From Malurus cyaneus samueli (lineage: Eukaryota; Chordata; Aves; Passeriformes; Maluridae), in assembly GCA_009741485.1 (NCBI GenBank), contig CM019217.1, forward strand, positions 46,307,814-46,371,813: a stretch of 64,000 nt of DNA. The letters run 5' to 3'. The notes under the pieces were generated by a model. It was not told where the DNA came from. It saw only the letters and a list, made by a program, of their open reading frames with translations, and did not search any database. Within the stretch, counting starts at the first letter, position 1; each line of letters opens with the position of its first letter. The position numbers were made by a program, and so were the translations under genes. Shown one piece after another: positions 37,801-52,850 of this stretch.

Positions 37801-40800
37801 GATGGCAGAAGCAGATAGGCAAGTGCCCTCCACCCCAGTGCCAGATTTGATGACATTTTGAAAATACCTTAGGCCTTTGTCACTTTGTAGTTAAATTGCT
37901 GTAATACGGAGAAAGCTTTGTCTTCTGTTGTACCTGATAAGTGGACAAAACCACAAATGTGCTGTGGAAGTTGTGTGGAGTAAGGAGCAATGGGGAAGAT
38001 AGAGGAGAGGCTTACTTACATTTTTGTTTTTCGTCTCAGTTGTGGGCTAGAGCTCTACTCGGACAAGTGAGTAAAGATAACTGGCATTGTTTTCGGTAGC
38101 GGGTAAGTCAGCAGATGGGTCAGCAGTTTCTTTTAGTTGAGCTGCCTGCCACAGACTAGTTCTGCAAGCTTGGCACCTGATAATATTTTCCACAGTATGT
38201 AAGGCTAGCTGGTACAGGATTTCTCCAGCTTGTCCTGTCAGGGTCAGAGGTGCAGATTGGGAGATTTCATTGGTTACCTCAATTTTGGCACGCGATGTTT
38301 TGCCAAACTAGGTTTGTAAGCTTTGCACTTGTGAAAGGAACTCTGATTTCCTAAAAGGAACTTGAATGAAAGTTGGGATTTTATTAAAGACACAGAGGCA
38401 TATTATTATTCATCTTTCATTGCTTCATCCCTGTGATGTTTCCTGTTTTGCTTCTTGAGATACAGGTGTCATGATGAGGAGCTTCTCAGAAACAGAAGTG
38501 GATGATGAGTGGAGATGAAGAAATCATACATTTAAGAAGTTGGCTCAAGTTTCCGTTACAGGCATGGAAAGTTTCTGAGACCAAGCCATGCGAGAAGAAC
38601 ATGAGTAAAGAAGAGGGAGATGTAGACCCAGACTTTCTAGAAGGGATTGCAGGATTTGAGCGGACGCTGCACAAACGTCACGTAGTTTTCTTGCTTATTC
38701 ATTTACCTGCACCCCTGAACTGTAATACTTTGTTTGCATGTCTGTTTGGAAGTTGAAAAATCCCCTCATATCTGTGTCTTTAATATAATCATGGCTTCAA
38801 GCTTGTTTTAGGAAGAGCAGAACATCGCTGTAGTTTTTATTTGTGGATCAGATAGCTGCTGCTTTGTACTTGAAATCAGTTTGGTTTTTTTTTGTTGAAA
38901 CATACATTGAATGTGGAAAAGATCAGACCATGACCATGACCATTGCCAAATAGGAAGTTTTGCTTGCATTTCATAAACAGACTTTGCATAAAAAGTATGA
39001 CAGGTGCATAGGTGAAAGAAAAAAAGATAATGCTAACCCTGCAATTTGAGTAACCTCATATTGTTCTTATGGTGTCCTTAGACACATGTCAGAATCAAAT
39101 ATTAATCAGTTTAATCTTTTTTATCTGACTGTTGGTGAGAAAAATGTTCTAGATACATAAGATTACTTGTCAGGGTTGTGGGGTTCTAAGTGCAGATTGC
39201 TTAGTATTGAGTTAGGGGAGAGCTTTTTGGAGAGGTAGTTTTTTGAACATCTTGGCTGTTTTGTGAAGTATCTTTTGAGGAAATACTAGTCATGCAGTCC
39301 AACAACTTAACAATGCTGTGAACAGACTTAGTTGTAGTAAGTGTGATACAAAATTTTTAAGACTTTGACATATATGTATTTAAAATTTTAAAATTAAATG
39401 TATTTTTCTAATTGAAAAGTATTGCTGGTAGAGGCAGGCAAAGAGTATCTTTATTTTTCTTATGAACTTCTATCTGGTGTCTTATCCTTAATAAAAGGCT
39501 ATGGTTATTTTTGTATACTGACTGAATATTTGGCCTTTAAGAGTATATAATTAGATGGAATAGTAAAAGCAGTTGTTAAAGGACTGTTTCTCTAATCAAA
39601 ATAGTTTGAAATCATATAATTTTAGTTTCTTCTGAGTAGATGTGATTAGTGTGTTGGAAATAGTTTTACAGTGGATATAAAGGGAACAGTTGAGAGACAG
39701 TGGCTGAGAATGTGTCCAGCTATTTTTGTAGTTAACGGTTACATTTTTTCAGTCTCTTTACTTAGATATTTCCATATAATTGAACTGCTAAATTACAATG
39801 GGATACAAAAACTATTTGCACTTAGTAATATTTACATTTTCAAATAGGTTTTATTGTACTAATTGATAAGTAAATTGCAATGACTGTTAGAAAATCCTAT
39901 TCTATTCTATTACTTTGACAGAAATTTGACTATGGGATAGTATTGTCTGTATCATATAAAAATGTTTTCATGGATTTTTAGCTGCTGAAACTGAAATCAA
40001 TAAACTTTAGCTACTGTTGTTGACTGGAACAAGTAAATCTGCACATTTGTTTTCTTCGTGTTACCTGTACCTCTGTGTTTACCGAGTGTTTCTCCCAGCA
40101 TTTCTCCTTTCACGGTGTTTGCCCATGAGGCACACTCAGTGTGGGTTTCTGCATGTTCTTGAGGAAGATGTTCTTGATGGAGAACTGTGCCATCTGAGTT
40201 TGTGCAATTACTCTGTTTTCTGAATAAACCTTACAGAATCTTAGCCAAAATAGAATACCAGGATTAGAGTAGCTTGTGGATCAGTTTGTAATTTTTTTTT
40301 TTAAATTAAACTTATTTTTCAGTAACTGATGATAGTGTTTTTTTTAAAATAGATAGAGAATGGTCTTCTGCACTCCTGAATTTCACATTCGATTAGTGCA
40401 GCAGCGTATCCTGGATTGAAAGTGCATTAGTGAACAATTGGTCCAGGTTCTGGATTACTTCAGAGAATGGAAATTGCTTGATTGGGAAATTTTTAAAACT
40501 AAAAAGGATTATTTTGCTTTTAAAACTATAGTACTTTGGTTTTGAAAGAAACAAACTTGTAATATAGCCCAAATTTATTGTAATATGTTTGGTTATTTGT
40601 ATTAAGTGAATAAGATACCTTCATGTCTGCTGAAGTTTTAAGGAAAAAAGTCAAATGGTGAAACATATCTGGTTAAACAATTGGAGACAGTGTTGATTGA
40701 AATACTAAGCCCATTTTAGGAGTAGGAGTAATGTATTCCACTGTTTCAGAGCAACTCTTTCCTCACATAATTTTATTAATTTGATTTAATTAAATACCTC

Positions 40801-43800
40801 CTTAATTCAAGGTGGAGAAACTGATTGGTAGTTGAAAAAATGGCATAATTATTTTTCCCCTTTTCAATTTATGTGTAGAAGAGATGGAAGAAAAAAATAT
40901 TTATATGACTTCTGAAGGTCTTGGTGACAAGAAACAGCCAGTTTTTTATTACTTATAAATTCCTTGATTACTTCTTTAAAGGAAAAAATACTTTATATTC
41001 TTTTTTCCCGAATATTCAGTGTTCTTTATTAATATGATTATCTACTTGCTCACTTATTTTGTGGATAACGGGGAGTAAATTTGCCTTATCAGTATGACAG
41101 AGGTAGACCTTGGTCCCTTCCAGGTCTTGCAAGAAATGTGCCCTGCAAGTTTTTCCATATTTCAGAAGACTATGCATGGCTGCCATAGATCTAATTTTAT
41201 TTCATTTATTTTAGGTCATTTCCTCCTTTTCTGCTTGATTTTTTCAGATAATTCTGGAATTTGCACCCTTTCCTTGGAGTGGTGTGGCTCTTCTCACAGT
41301 GCTTGTGTGGAGCGGAGCGATCTGTGTCAGTGCTGTGCCATTCCCATGGCTGGCTTGGTCATTTCTGTGAGGGAAGTGCATAATCTGGAGAAGAGTGAGC
41401 CATGGTGGGCGTAGCAGGATTGGCTAGCTCTGATTCTCACTCCAGAAGGCAGGGAAGAGGGGAGGGAACCTCATGGAACCATCCCCTTTGCTGTTCCTGA
41501 CCTCTCAGCAGCATCCGCTTTATCTTTTCTCCTCTGGGCAGCCATGGGGCTGCTGTCATGTGTCATTGTCACCATCGTGGCTTAGCTGGGAGCACCTTTT
41601 TCTGATGATGAGGCACAGTAGCCACTGGCCCTGGTTGCTGGTGCCATGTACTCAAATGTCTTCTGCTGCCTTCATAACTTGCTCTTCCCTGCAGCCTCTG
41701 TGTGTCAAGCAGAGGAATTCTAATTGTTCAAGCTCTTTCTGAAGATGAGTGCACTTGGTCAGTCCACGTGTCCCGTTATCTTGCCCAAACCTTTGGGAAG
41801 ACCCTGTGCTCACGTGAACATTGGCACTGGACCGCTGGATTTGCTCCTTAATCCTCCATGAGAGGCAAAGCCTAACTTTTCACAACCTAGCTTTTCAAGT
41901 GACCACACACCCTAGTAAATCATCTTGGAGGTGTTGACTAAGCTGAGAACCCAGACTTGTGGGACACCCTTTGGCATGTTGCAGTGCCAGTGATTTAATT
42001 CCTAGTCTTGTGTGACAAGGCTGTTGGCTGTTTCTTTGCTGCAGTGGTATTTTCATGGTGAAGCAGCCAGGACACTGATGCTGCCCAGTAGGTGGAACTT
42101 CATGTTTGCTTCAACATCATGCTCCCATTTCTCTAGCAGCAAAAGCTGCAGGAGACAGATGTGGACTGTTACATGGACTCAGAGGAACAGAGATCAGCAG
42201 CTATGGGGCTTTGAGGGGGAAACTGGCCTATCAGCAAACTGGCAGATGCCATGCTTTGCATGGACGCCAGGCAGCGTAAGCATGGTCACCAACCTCTTGG
42301 TGTAATGTTTGGCTCCTGTTCCTATGAAATGAAGCCAAGTCACAGCTTTCATTGCTGTTTCCTCCTTTATATCTTTATTACTGCAGTGCTCCTAGGGAAA
42401 AAAAAAAAAAAGGCAGCAGAATTTCCATTGCCACAGTGTATTGGCCTCATCTACTTCCATTTATCCCTATAACCCTGGTCGGCACCTCTGTGAGTGTCAG
42501 TCCCTTCTCTGTCTGGTTATTCCCTTAGTCCTTTCCTCCTTTTGACATTCAGCTAGCTCATTTCAGCAGTGCTTGGTCTTCTGTCCTGTAGGGCACACTG
42601 ATTTTGGAGGTTGTTGGTGAGAGCCAGCCTTTGTGATTTGGCATGTTGATAGCTGCTCACTCACTCCAGCTCTGAAGAGAGGGGGTTGCTGGACTCGAGG
42701 GAGCTCCAGCCATCTCCTCTGGCTCAAACAGAAGGCTCCACAGTGGTTGTTCTCTGAAACCCAAACTGAAATGGAAATGGCAGGCAATCTGGGCCTGGAC
42801 GTGTCAGGTTTCCTTTATCTGAAAAATCTGCATTGTTGACTTTTGGCAACCACACTCTGGCTTTTCACCAAGGGCATCTTTGCATAAGCCTCTGCATTTG
42901 CAAAATGCATATTTTTGGATTGCCACAGGAGTGTTTCATGGGCAGTTTTTATGTTCCATGTAAAGCCAGTACAGGTCTGTTAGTATTTCAGGATAATGCT
43001 CCTTGAGTTGTCAGCAGTAGCTAGGGCTTTTATAACACTGTGCCCATGCTGACTGGATTTTTTTTTGGATATGGGTCTGGGGAGAAGAGGCAGATTAAAC
43101 TCAGAGCAGTAGTTCACCCTTTTTCTTGATCTTACTATGGACATAGTTACGCTGATCTCAATCATCGGGAGTCACAGGCAATCCAAGTCCAGTTCCCAGC
43201 GTTTACTGGGGCAGTGCTTGAATCAGTGCTGGCCAAAGCTCTGCTCCTTCAGAACTGCTGTGCTGCCTTTGAACTCCTCCTTGGCTTGACACGGGCTTGT
43301 GCTGTGGCAGGGGCTGGAGTCAGCATGGCTCTCCCAGGCCACACAACACCCGGAGCCTGTGTCGTCCTCAGCGCCAGCCTTGGCCTCCAGCAATTCCACT
43401 TGTGGGTTCCTCCCTTTCATTTCCCAGGGCTCGCTCGCTCAGTAGACAAGTGTGATCTCAGGCAGAGTCACATGCTGTAGCATGGCAGCTCTCCATGTGT
43501 GCCTGTGCAAGCACAGCTAATTCACCTCGACCACTGGGAGTGGAAGTCCCCTAACTGGGGTGGGATGCCCTCTTTGAGAGCCCACAGGCTCGCTGGAAAA
43601 AAAACATGTTTGGATGACAGGGTGACAGAGTTCAGAGCCATCAAGAAAGCCCATCCAAGGGGTTTGATTCCTTAGAGCAGAAGAGTTGCTCCATCCCTGA
43701 ATGCTAGATGACTTTTTATGTCTACCTCATTAAACTTTCCAGAGAGTCCCTGAGATGGTTTTTCTTGCAGTGAAACACGGATGCATCTCTCTTGAAGATT

Positions 43801-44399
43801 ATCCACATAGATAACAGAATGTGTTGGAGCTTGCTATCTAATATGCAAAAGCAGATGTGCTTTTATTGGCCCTTTTTAAGTTGAACTGTGGTTGCAGCTC
43901 TCTGCAGAGCAAATGCTCAGAGTTTTTTTGGTATTCACTGGGCGAAATAGAATTACCGGGGCACCCAAAGGAGGTACTGTGTTTGGTAGAGCAGTGATAA
44001 ATCTCTGTTAGCCTCAAGGACCTCAGGGCTGATTTCCAGGTAAAGATTGGCATGTGATGTCCTGCCCCCATGGTGGAGATGGTCACCAGGAAGAAGAGGG
44101 TATTACAAGACCTGGATTCCTTCGAGATACTATGTGATACCTTTGCAGCCATCTGCCACACATTTTCATTCCTCCTCATTAATTTTATTTTCTTTGTTTA
44201 TAGATTGAGGGGAAGTAAGAGTATGGCAGGGTCAGGGTCCCCAGGTTCAGCTGCTTAGGCTCCCAAATTTAGAGTACCAGCAGGTACATGAGAGACAAGA
44301 AGCCCCCGTGGTTGGTCAGTAACTTTATTTAAGCTGGCACAGTACAACTGAAACAACATCCTGCAGCTTTTGGATGTTTTCATTGTATTTCTGCTCCTG

Positions 44400-44960
44400 A
44401 CTAAATGCATTTTACATGTATTCAGGTTCCAAATCTTACAGATTTTTATGTTAGAAAATTCTACTCATCCCCCATTATTTTCTACTCCTATGTGTTTTAA
44501 AATAATAATCACTTACATATGTTGCCTTCCAACCTGAATGGCAAAAAAGGGCAGTTACATTCAATATAAATGTTACGCTAAGTTTGTAATTTTGTAAATT
44601 AACTTTGTTTTAGTGGTCATTGGGCTTCTTTTGGAAAATAGCTGATGCAGAAATGCAAAACAAAGGGGATTTAAAATTAAATATTTAAATTGGCTTGTCC
44701 TATTACATTATTTAAGCCTGAATAAAAATCTGCCTAGCATGAGTTTGTTGAATCAAACAAAGATCAAATTGTGGATTTACCAGAATAAATTACAATTAAA
44801 ACCAATTTATGGTATCTGATCGAGATTGTAATTTATAATTTCTACAAATATTTGATTTGATGGGAACCAAACTGGTGCTGCCATTTCCAAAAACCAATCC
44901 TCGTAATTTATTCTGTGGTCTTACAAATTTTCCTTTGCTTGCTTCTTTAGTGGTGTCCCA
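44400..44960. other. AT-rich unique block in SLC20A2 intron 1
   Basis: About 0.55 kb is very AT-rich but not simple-repeat, with non-repetitive words such as CTGATCGAGATTGTAATTTA and ATCAAATTGTGGATTTACC. This texture is often seen in conserved vertebrate noncoding elements, but conservation cannot be judged from one sequence. Confidence 0.25.
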
Positions 44961-47900
44961 AATTACAACTCTTTTTAATGGTCAACCTATCTTGGCTTGA
45001 ATTTTCCCATGCCTGCAGTCCACAATGCTGATTTAGCAGAATGAAAACTTTGAAGATATTTCCTTTTCTCTGTGCTGTTTATTATATCCTTTGCTTTGCG
45101 TGTAGACCGAGCTCTGAAGCTTAGGTCAACAAGAAACCACCGTTGTGGCCAGGCTGGCTCGTGGGAAGCAGCACTCGAATGGTTCCAGTTTGTAGCTCTC
45201 CTGGGTCTGAGATGATTCCCACAGGTCAGGCCGGCAGCTTCTGGGCTGTGAAATTGAAACGGATACCTCTCAGATAACAGCGTTTTTACCTGCATCTGCA
45301 CGCTGCGGGTGGTTACTCTGGGCTGGGGGAATGGTCCTTTAAGCAGAACTAGGATAGATTAAATGCTTACTCAGACCCTTCGGGTTGGAGACAGACATCA
45401 GCTATAAAGAGAACATGAAATAATATTTTGCAATTTTTTTTTTACTTTATATCAAGTTAAATAAGTGCTCCAAGAAGTTTCTGTTTGTTTATTCACTTTC
45501 TTAAAACTTTGGAATCCAGATCTATAAATACAGGCTGACTTAATGTTTACAGTTATGATCGCTCTCACTTGAATTGATTGATGCTACTTGTTTTTAAAAA
45601 AATGTAAAAAAAAGTATTAAGATATATTCAGACCTGCAGGAAAATATTTATGTACTTGTTATTAAAATATGTTGCTTTTGTCCATTGTGAAAGTATCAGC
45701 CTCTAAGCTTTCTAAAAAGTGGAAGCCTATTTGCCAGCTATTACAGAAGTAAATAGAAAGACATCACAACCAGACTTAAGAGATGTAGCAGCTATAAGGT
45801 AGCAGGCTATAGTGCAGACTTAGTAGTAGTTGGGCATCGACCTTAAATAAAAAATCAGCATTTGTAGGGGGATTTTAATGTCATTTCTTCATTGCAGATT
45901 TCTAGCTGGAGTCTTGCCCTAATTCTTTTTAGAAGGGTGATGTAAGCTTGCTAATCTGTGTGAATTTTCTTAAGAAATGTAAAAAACACTTTTCAGTTTT
46001 ACCAAATTATCCCTGCAGATGTGCAGCTGAATTTAACTGATTCAAAAAACCTTTGACTTCTTGTTAGGAAATATCCTTTATTCAAACTTGAAAAAATAGA
46101 TGAGGAAAGGGTTATGTTTCCAAGTCTGTGTTTACAAATATTAATTGATTTGGTTTTTCTCAAATGTTCAGGATGCAGAAAATTTACAGATTTAATTTTA
46201 TTAAGTTGGAGTATCATTAGATGCCTTTTAGTGGCTTGGAATGGCATAAAACCCATCAGATAAATTTAAAGGATCATTTATTTATAAACCATAAATATGT
46301 CCAAATAAAATTTTCTCTGTCAGATTTTTAACTGTGACAATGCAGTTTTGATTTTAATTCCTTTTTTTCTGAATATGATAGCTTAATTGCACTTTATAGC
46401 CTTAAGGCAAATTTTTTATTATTTTAAGGCAAATAAATGTAAGCTGGGTGCTTTTAGGCAAACTTTTAGGTTTGCCTTGACTTATGTGCAAAAATGTTTC
46501 CCACTTAAAGGAAAGCGGTTGAAGGAATCTGGATTGGGTAATTTAGGCTGAACTGTTGAAAGTGAAGTTGTTTGCTTAGGCATCGATCCAGTCAAAACTT
46601 GTGCACATCTTTTAACTTTCTGCAGTCTGTGTAGCCTGTGGGACCTCTACTGACATGGATAAAGTAGCAAGCGTGCAACATCATTCCCAATTTGGATGTT
46701 ACATACCCTACTGTCACATGCACTTGAATTGAAAATGCATTTAAGTGTGTTTGCAAATAGAAGATCTGGGACTCCTCAGAGATTACCTGATCTCACCAAA
46801 ATGCCCAGCTGACGGTCAAAAATGAAATTTCCTTTCTTGTCTATGCCTATGCCTGGGGCTGGGGGGGAGGGAAGGGAACGTTTTGTTGCTTTTAATATGA
46901 GCTTCATTGGATTGGTTTGTCTCTCTGGTGCAGTCGTGACGCAGTGTTGTGTTTTATCAGTGCCCACCCCCAGCAGAATTCTTTGCTTAAGAGGAGGCAG
47001 ATTTTCACCTACTGAATAAGAATCTGGACTCGCATTGATGCTTCTTGGTGTTGTCTTGTGTGCTCTCCTGTGCTGGAGTGAATTTTATCCCCGGACTGCC
47101 TGGTGTAAGTTATAGCCCTCTTTCTACCCTCTGGAAGTTTGCATGTTCCGATGTGACTGTGCTGAATGATAGGATGTCTATTTTAGACTTCAACCTGTAT
47201 TTACAATCAGGAGGGAAAGTTGCTAGAAGAATTTAGCTCCTTTTTCTCTTGAAAAAACTTTTAAATACTGGGTGAGATTTAAAGACTTCTCTGCATGGTT
47301 TTCTTTTACAAAACATGTTTTCTGTAACCATGAACACTTGTTTTCTCTGAATGGATCTTGTAGTATTGAATCATAAAACCTACTTGCCTGTTAGAAAGAC
47401 TTTGTTCAGTCACCGAAGGATCAGATTGTCCTTTAATTAGAGAGAAAGATATTTATCAGCAAATGCACGAGAACTTGTTGATACTTTACCTTTCTTACTT
47501 GTTTGTGGAATTGCTTAAAGTGACTGCTGTCTGTGTTTTCAGTGAATGTTTTCAGCAACAAAATCTCATGCTAGATATTTTATATGCATTTTTGACCTTT
47601 CAGTGGTGGGAACAAAAGGTTGATAGGGACTAAGAAAAGGAAGCATCCTCTGGAAGTTTTGGGAGCTGACAGTGACAGTCCCTCTCGACAATGTTAAACT
47701 GGATGGGAATCCTTGGAAAGCTATCAACTTCAGTCTTGTTTCCATATCAAGTAGTAGCATGAAGTATGCTTAAACACATTGTGAATGTGTTAAAATAGGA
47801 ACTGATTGATACAAAACCTGCTTCTGCTGATGTGATAATTGATTTTTTTCATAATAAGTCGGGAGTGCTTTTTGTGTACTGGAGCATTAAACTTGCATAA

Positions 47901-50900
47901 TGTTTGGCCTTGTGACAAGTCCTGTGCATGTAATTTAGAGCCATATAGGGATATTTTCAGTCTTGAACCACTTGATTCAATACCACCTTTCATATCATGA
48001 ATGTAGCGTTAGTAATTTAAAGTAAATAATTTGTGAGTCTTGTGGCCTGAGAACAAACTGGAAATGATAAGAACTATTGATAAGAACAGTGTTAGTAGCT
48101 CTGGTTATAAATCAGGCTTGGTTTCTATGCAGTGCTGTGTTTAGTACCCTAGACTGGAATGGCAGATCTGGCCTGAGTTTATATACATAGGTGGGAAGCC
48201 TGACAGATCGGTTTTATATAAAAAGCAACATACAGAAATAGAGAGGACATGGACTAACCTCCTAGAAGCTGCTGTCTGGTAAGCATTTTAGACAGACTTT
48301 TCATCCACTGGTAACTGGAAGTGAACCTGCCTGTCAGTACAAATTCAGCGCCGCTGTCAATCACGAAACATCTACTGTTTTCAACACAGCAGAGGAAAAG
48401 AAATTGTCCTCCCTTGTCTGCCTTGCCATAATGCAAAGTGGAGTAGTCATAAAAATTATTTTGGGAAATGCTACACTAGTTGCTGTCCTTTGATATTTGT
48501 TCATACTTGGGCAATAACGAATCAGTTAAAACTGGGACCTCACGGGATCTCTGTCCCATCCAGAGAGGAAGAAAATTTTCAGCTTCAGCATGGGGCAACT
48601 TCTGAGAGTATGAGAGCTGCATACAGCATGATTCGTATATGGCATGAGCTGCATACCTTTCACTGTTTCACAAGTGCAGTAGGTTCTTCCTGATTTTCCC
48701 TAAAAGATTAAAGGACATTTATGGGATCTCTGTTTGCTGCTTTATGCCACACAGTTGGATTTCTGGTGAGTAATGCACTCTGATTGCTTCCCTAGAATTT
48801 GAACTTAGTCCTGAGCTTTTATTTATCCATTCATTCCTGCTGTTAGATACTTCTCTGTTCTCTTTAGCAGCAATTTGTTTAGCAAAAAAAAAATAAATCC
48901 CAAAACCCTGACATCTCTGATTTTCAAATTTAATATTTTTTTCATTAAAACTCATTTAGGCTTAGTAGTGTACTGTGAATAGTTTCCAGGAGAGCTGTCT
49001 TAATAAATGTCCATATATAAACATGTCCTAAAATGATCTCATGATTACCATTTGATCCTAACTTTTTCCTGAGGATTCACTTGTCATTGTGCATGAATCA
49101 AGGTGATTTTTAACCTAGGTTTTGTTCTCATCTCTCCCTTAGGGGAGAAATAGCACTCCGTGTTGACAGTGTTATAACAAGCTGTTTAGCTAACAACAAA
49201 ATACAGTCCGAGGGGGGTGTCTGGCTCATCTGCCAGTGAGGCAGAGGGACGGGCTTAGCATTTACAAAAATCAAATTTTTCTTGCTGAAGTGCAAGTTTC
49301 TAAGTCTGCTTAAAAGGATTCAACTCAGATCTCGTAAGTATGGTACCCTGATTATGGATCATAGGGAAACTCTGTTAAGCTAAAAAACTTGCCTTAATGC
49401 AGAATAGCTTCCTACAACTTGAAATGTCATCTCTCTGCATTTGTCTCCCCTCTAATAGCCATCAGAGATGCACAGTCCAGCTTCAGGTCCTGCAGCTCCC
49501 TGGTCCCACCACAATTCCTCTGCCCTGGTAATGCCCAAGTGTGAGTCTGCAGCATGGCAGGAGAGCTCTGGTTCAGGAAGAGTTATCCAAAGCCTAAACA
49601 GGAAAATGTACTTTTCCTCCCTGCGTCTGCTGTGGTAGCATAGCACACCTGACTGCAGAGGCAGTGTCAGTCCCAAAGGTAAACGGGAGGATTTTCCAGC
49701 ATCCAATAGCTCAGGTTGAATTGCATTTGGGTTTCATAGAGGCACACTGATGAAATATAGGTGAAAACAGGAGAGGCACAGGCTGGTGATTTCCAGGTGT
49801 CACGCTCAGAACTTATCATCTGCCATTCCCTACTGCTTGGTGTTTTTTCCAGTTTCTTTTTCATCCCAGTAATAACATTAAATACCACAGGCTCTTGGGT
49901 TAGATTAGGTGATGAGGGGCATAGCTCAGCATGTCTGAGCATGCCAGATGTATTTTGGGCTCTAGGAAGAAACGTGCTACAAGATTTAGTCTGTATTTAG
50001 TCACTGGCCTGCTTTGCAGGATATTTTACATTTCTGAAAACTTTCTCAGCAGAGATGTTCCTTTTTTTTCCTTCCTTTTTTTTCATAAACATTTAAAATC
50101 TCATACCTTTTTTTAAGGTTGAAAGTAGTAGCACCTAGCCATTCAAAGGCAGCCTACATGCTAATTTTTAAATGTATGTTTATTCCTCTTCTCCTTTGGA
50201 TTCCATCTTCTTAAAGACACAGCTTGGCCGCTGCTGTGCTGTTGCTTGTGCCAACACAGTGGACATCAAATTGACCCTGTCAAGTTTTGGAGGAAGCTCT
50301 ATTTTGAACCATCACCTTGCACAAAATGACAGGAAGGGTGACTTCTTACTTAAGACATCCTTTTCTCCTGAGGCCGTATATCCTATTTCACAGGGAGGCA
50401 GTTTATGTAGCTGCCTCTCTGAGCTGTTTGCCAAAAGCCCTGCTGGCAGTCTTTTGGAGACTCTTTGGCCTTCATGAGGCGTTTTAGGAACACACACTTG
50501 AAGTCTTAATTTCTTTGGGACCGTCTGGAGCAGTTCTCCCCACCCTCTCCCAGGGAAGCTAATAAACTCAACCTTGTGACTTAGTGGTTTATTTTGGAAA
50601 CTGCAGGAGCTCTCTGTGGCTGGAAGAGCCAGATTTGGCAAACATTGTCCTATGAATTCTATTGCGGTGGGGAAATGTCACAATCCCCCCTCTCTTTCTT
50701 ATCCCAGAAATTGGGTCACCACAATAATTGGTGGGTTGGTTGATAAGTGGAGAAAAGACAGATCTCTGTTGGGAATAAGGGTGCGCTTTCATCTTGCTGG
50801 TCCAAAGAAATGGGTCTCCTATAATCACAGAGTCTGTGGATGCATGCATGGACCTCAGTCAGCTTTGCCCATTTTCAGGAGAAGATACTGGGGCACTGAA

Positions 50901-52850
50901 GCTAACTTGGCAAAGGTACTGTAGAAATGCATGCAAGACGAAGAATTTAATCATTAATCTCCAGGATCAAGGAAGGACCCTAGTCCAGCACTTCATCTCC
51001 TAGCAAAAATCTGATATGCATAATACAAACTTTTTAATAAATGTTTTTAGTGGAGTTTTGCCTTCTTTCACAGGCAAACAAGTGCTAATTATAAGCACTT
51101 GTTTTATATATTTATATATATTCCAAATATCATTGGCCTTTTCTGTCTCTGTCAAGTCCTTTTCCACTCGATGAGTGCTCATGAATTATAAAAAAGCAAC
51201 AAGTCTTCAAACAGAAAACATGCTTTGGTGCTTCGTTTTCTTGTGTTATCTCATAGTATAAAAATCTTTATACAAATGTTTTTAGCCATTAAGACCTTCT
51301 GAAATGTTATTTTAGAGTGTAAGGCATTCAAGGATTGATGTCTGCTCCATGTCTGGAAAAATCTGGAGCAACAGTTGTTCAGCCTGCTTGGAGCCTGCAG
51401 AAAAAAAAAGAGGTGCAGATTTTATGCTGAGTATCTATATGTAGAGAAAGCATCAATGCTTGACATCAATTTAAGAGTTTTCTAGAAAAACACTTATGGA
51501 TAGATGTATTATTTCCCTGTTGGTTGTTCTCAAGGCGCCAGCACCTCAGGAATATGCAAAACCTTTTTCAGATTTTACTTTTGCCATTATTTCAGAGGTT
51601 TCAGAGATCCCTCCTTGCTACTGCAGGACCTATATTGCATTTGGGTCATTGAAAGAAATGAAGCATGATCTTGAAACTGTGCGTGTGGGAATATTGTATG
51701 AAATTGAAGTGACTGTGGGGAAATAGAGTGAGCAGGAGGTGGGCTCAGGGCTTTTAATCTGACATCCTCTGCTCTCCAGAACTGCTTCTTAAAACAGAGG
51801 GAGTTGGCTGATGCACATTTGCTGCTACATGTTAATTTAACCCCTTGCCACTGGACCACAGATGTCTTTGTGGTGGCCAGTAACAAAAGAGAATTAGCCC
51901 TTGGAGGAGGCAGGTGGTTTGGGAAAATTTGCTTCTAGCTTTTGACCATCTTCATGTCACTGTGGGCCTTGTTGCTCTGTTTAACAGTGTTTTGGATGAT
52001 GAAGATTTTATTTTTTGAACTCCCTTTCCCTCTGACCATCTTTTGCTTTGAAAGAGCTTACTCTTTTCTCAGATTAGAACTAATAAAGACGTAATTCAAA
52101 AAGCAGTCATAAAACTGAAACTGTCAAATAAATACTCAAAGATATCTATGACGGTAGTTTGAGTATAATAACTGTTAGTAATTGGTAACTATAGGAAAAA
52201 CCAGAATTCAGTGTTTTCTTTGCACCTTTTTCATTAACTTCTCTAAACCAATAGGGATACATGGAAATATTGAAACTATTGTGCTGTTTCAGTGACTGAA
52301 AAACTGTAAGGAAGTGGCATTCTTAGTGCATGGGATGTGATAACAGCAACAGATGAGTTTTAATGTTCTTCAGACTATTTTCAGTGGTGTTTCCTAGACA
52401 GACGTAGATATAAAAGAATTTTTCAAAGGAGTGTATCCATGGCTGCAGCTGATAGAAAGTCGAGAGCTCTGCTGATGTCAGTGGAGCTGGGTGTTCTGTA
52501 TCAGCTGGGAGTCAGGCTATAGGGTATAGTCTGTGTACCCCATATGTCTTATATTCACAGGGTGCAAGAGGCCGAGAGGAATCCTCCTGCTAGAAGGAGG
52601 GCTCATTGCTGTGCTTGGTAAATTCACCACAAACAAAGCTGCCAAACTTTCTAAATCCTTCTAAATTGCTCAAAAGATTTTCATGGTCAGTGATATTGCA
52701 AGAAACATATTGCTTTGGAGGTGACCTAATTTGAATCTTTTCTGAATTGCTTTATGATTAGACCAGTCACATGCTGAGGTAGGACCCCATTAGTGGGTTT
52801 AAATCATCTGTTTACTTCTGAAAAAGCGCATTGTTATGAGCTCTGCTGAG

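Noticed and set aside
42401..42412. A-run in SLC20A2 intron 1, considered as a retroposon tail
   Set aside because: No element consensus upstream and no target-site duplication visible.
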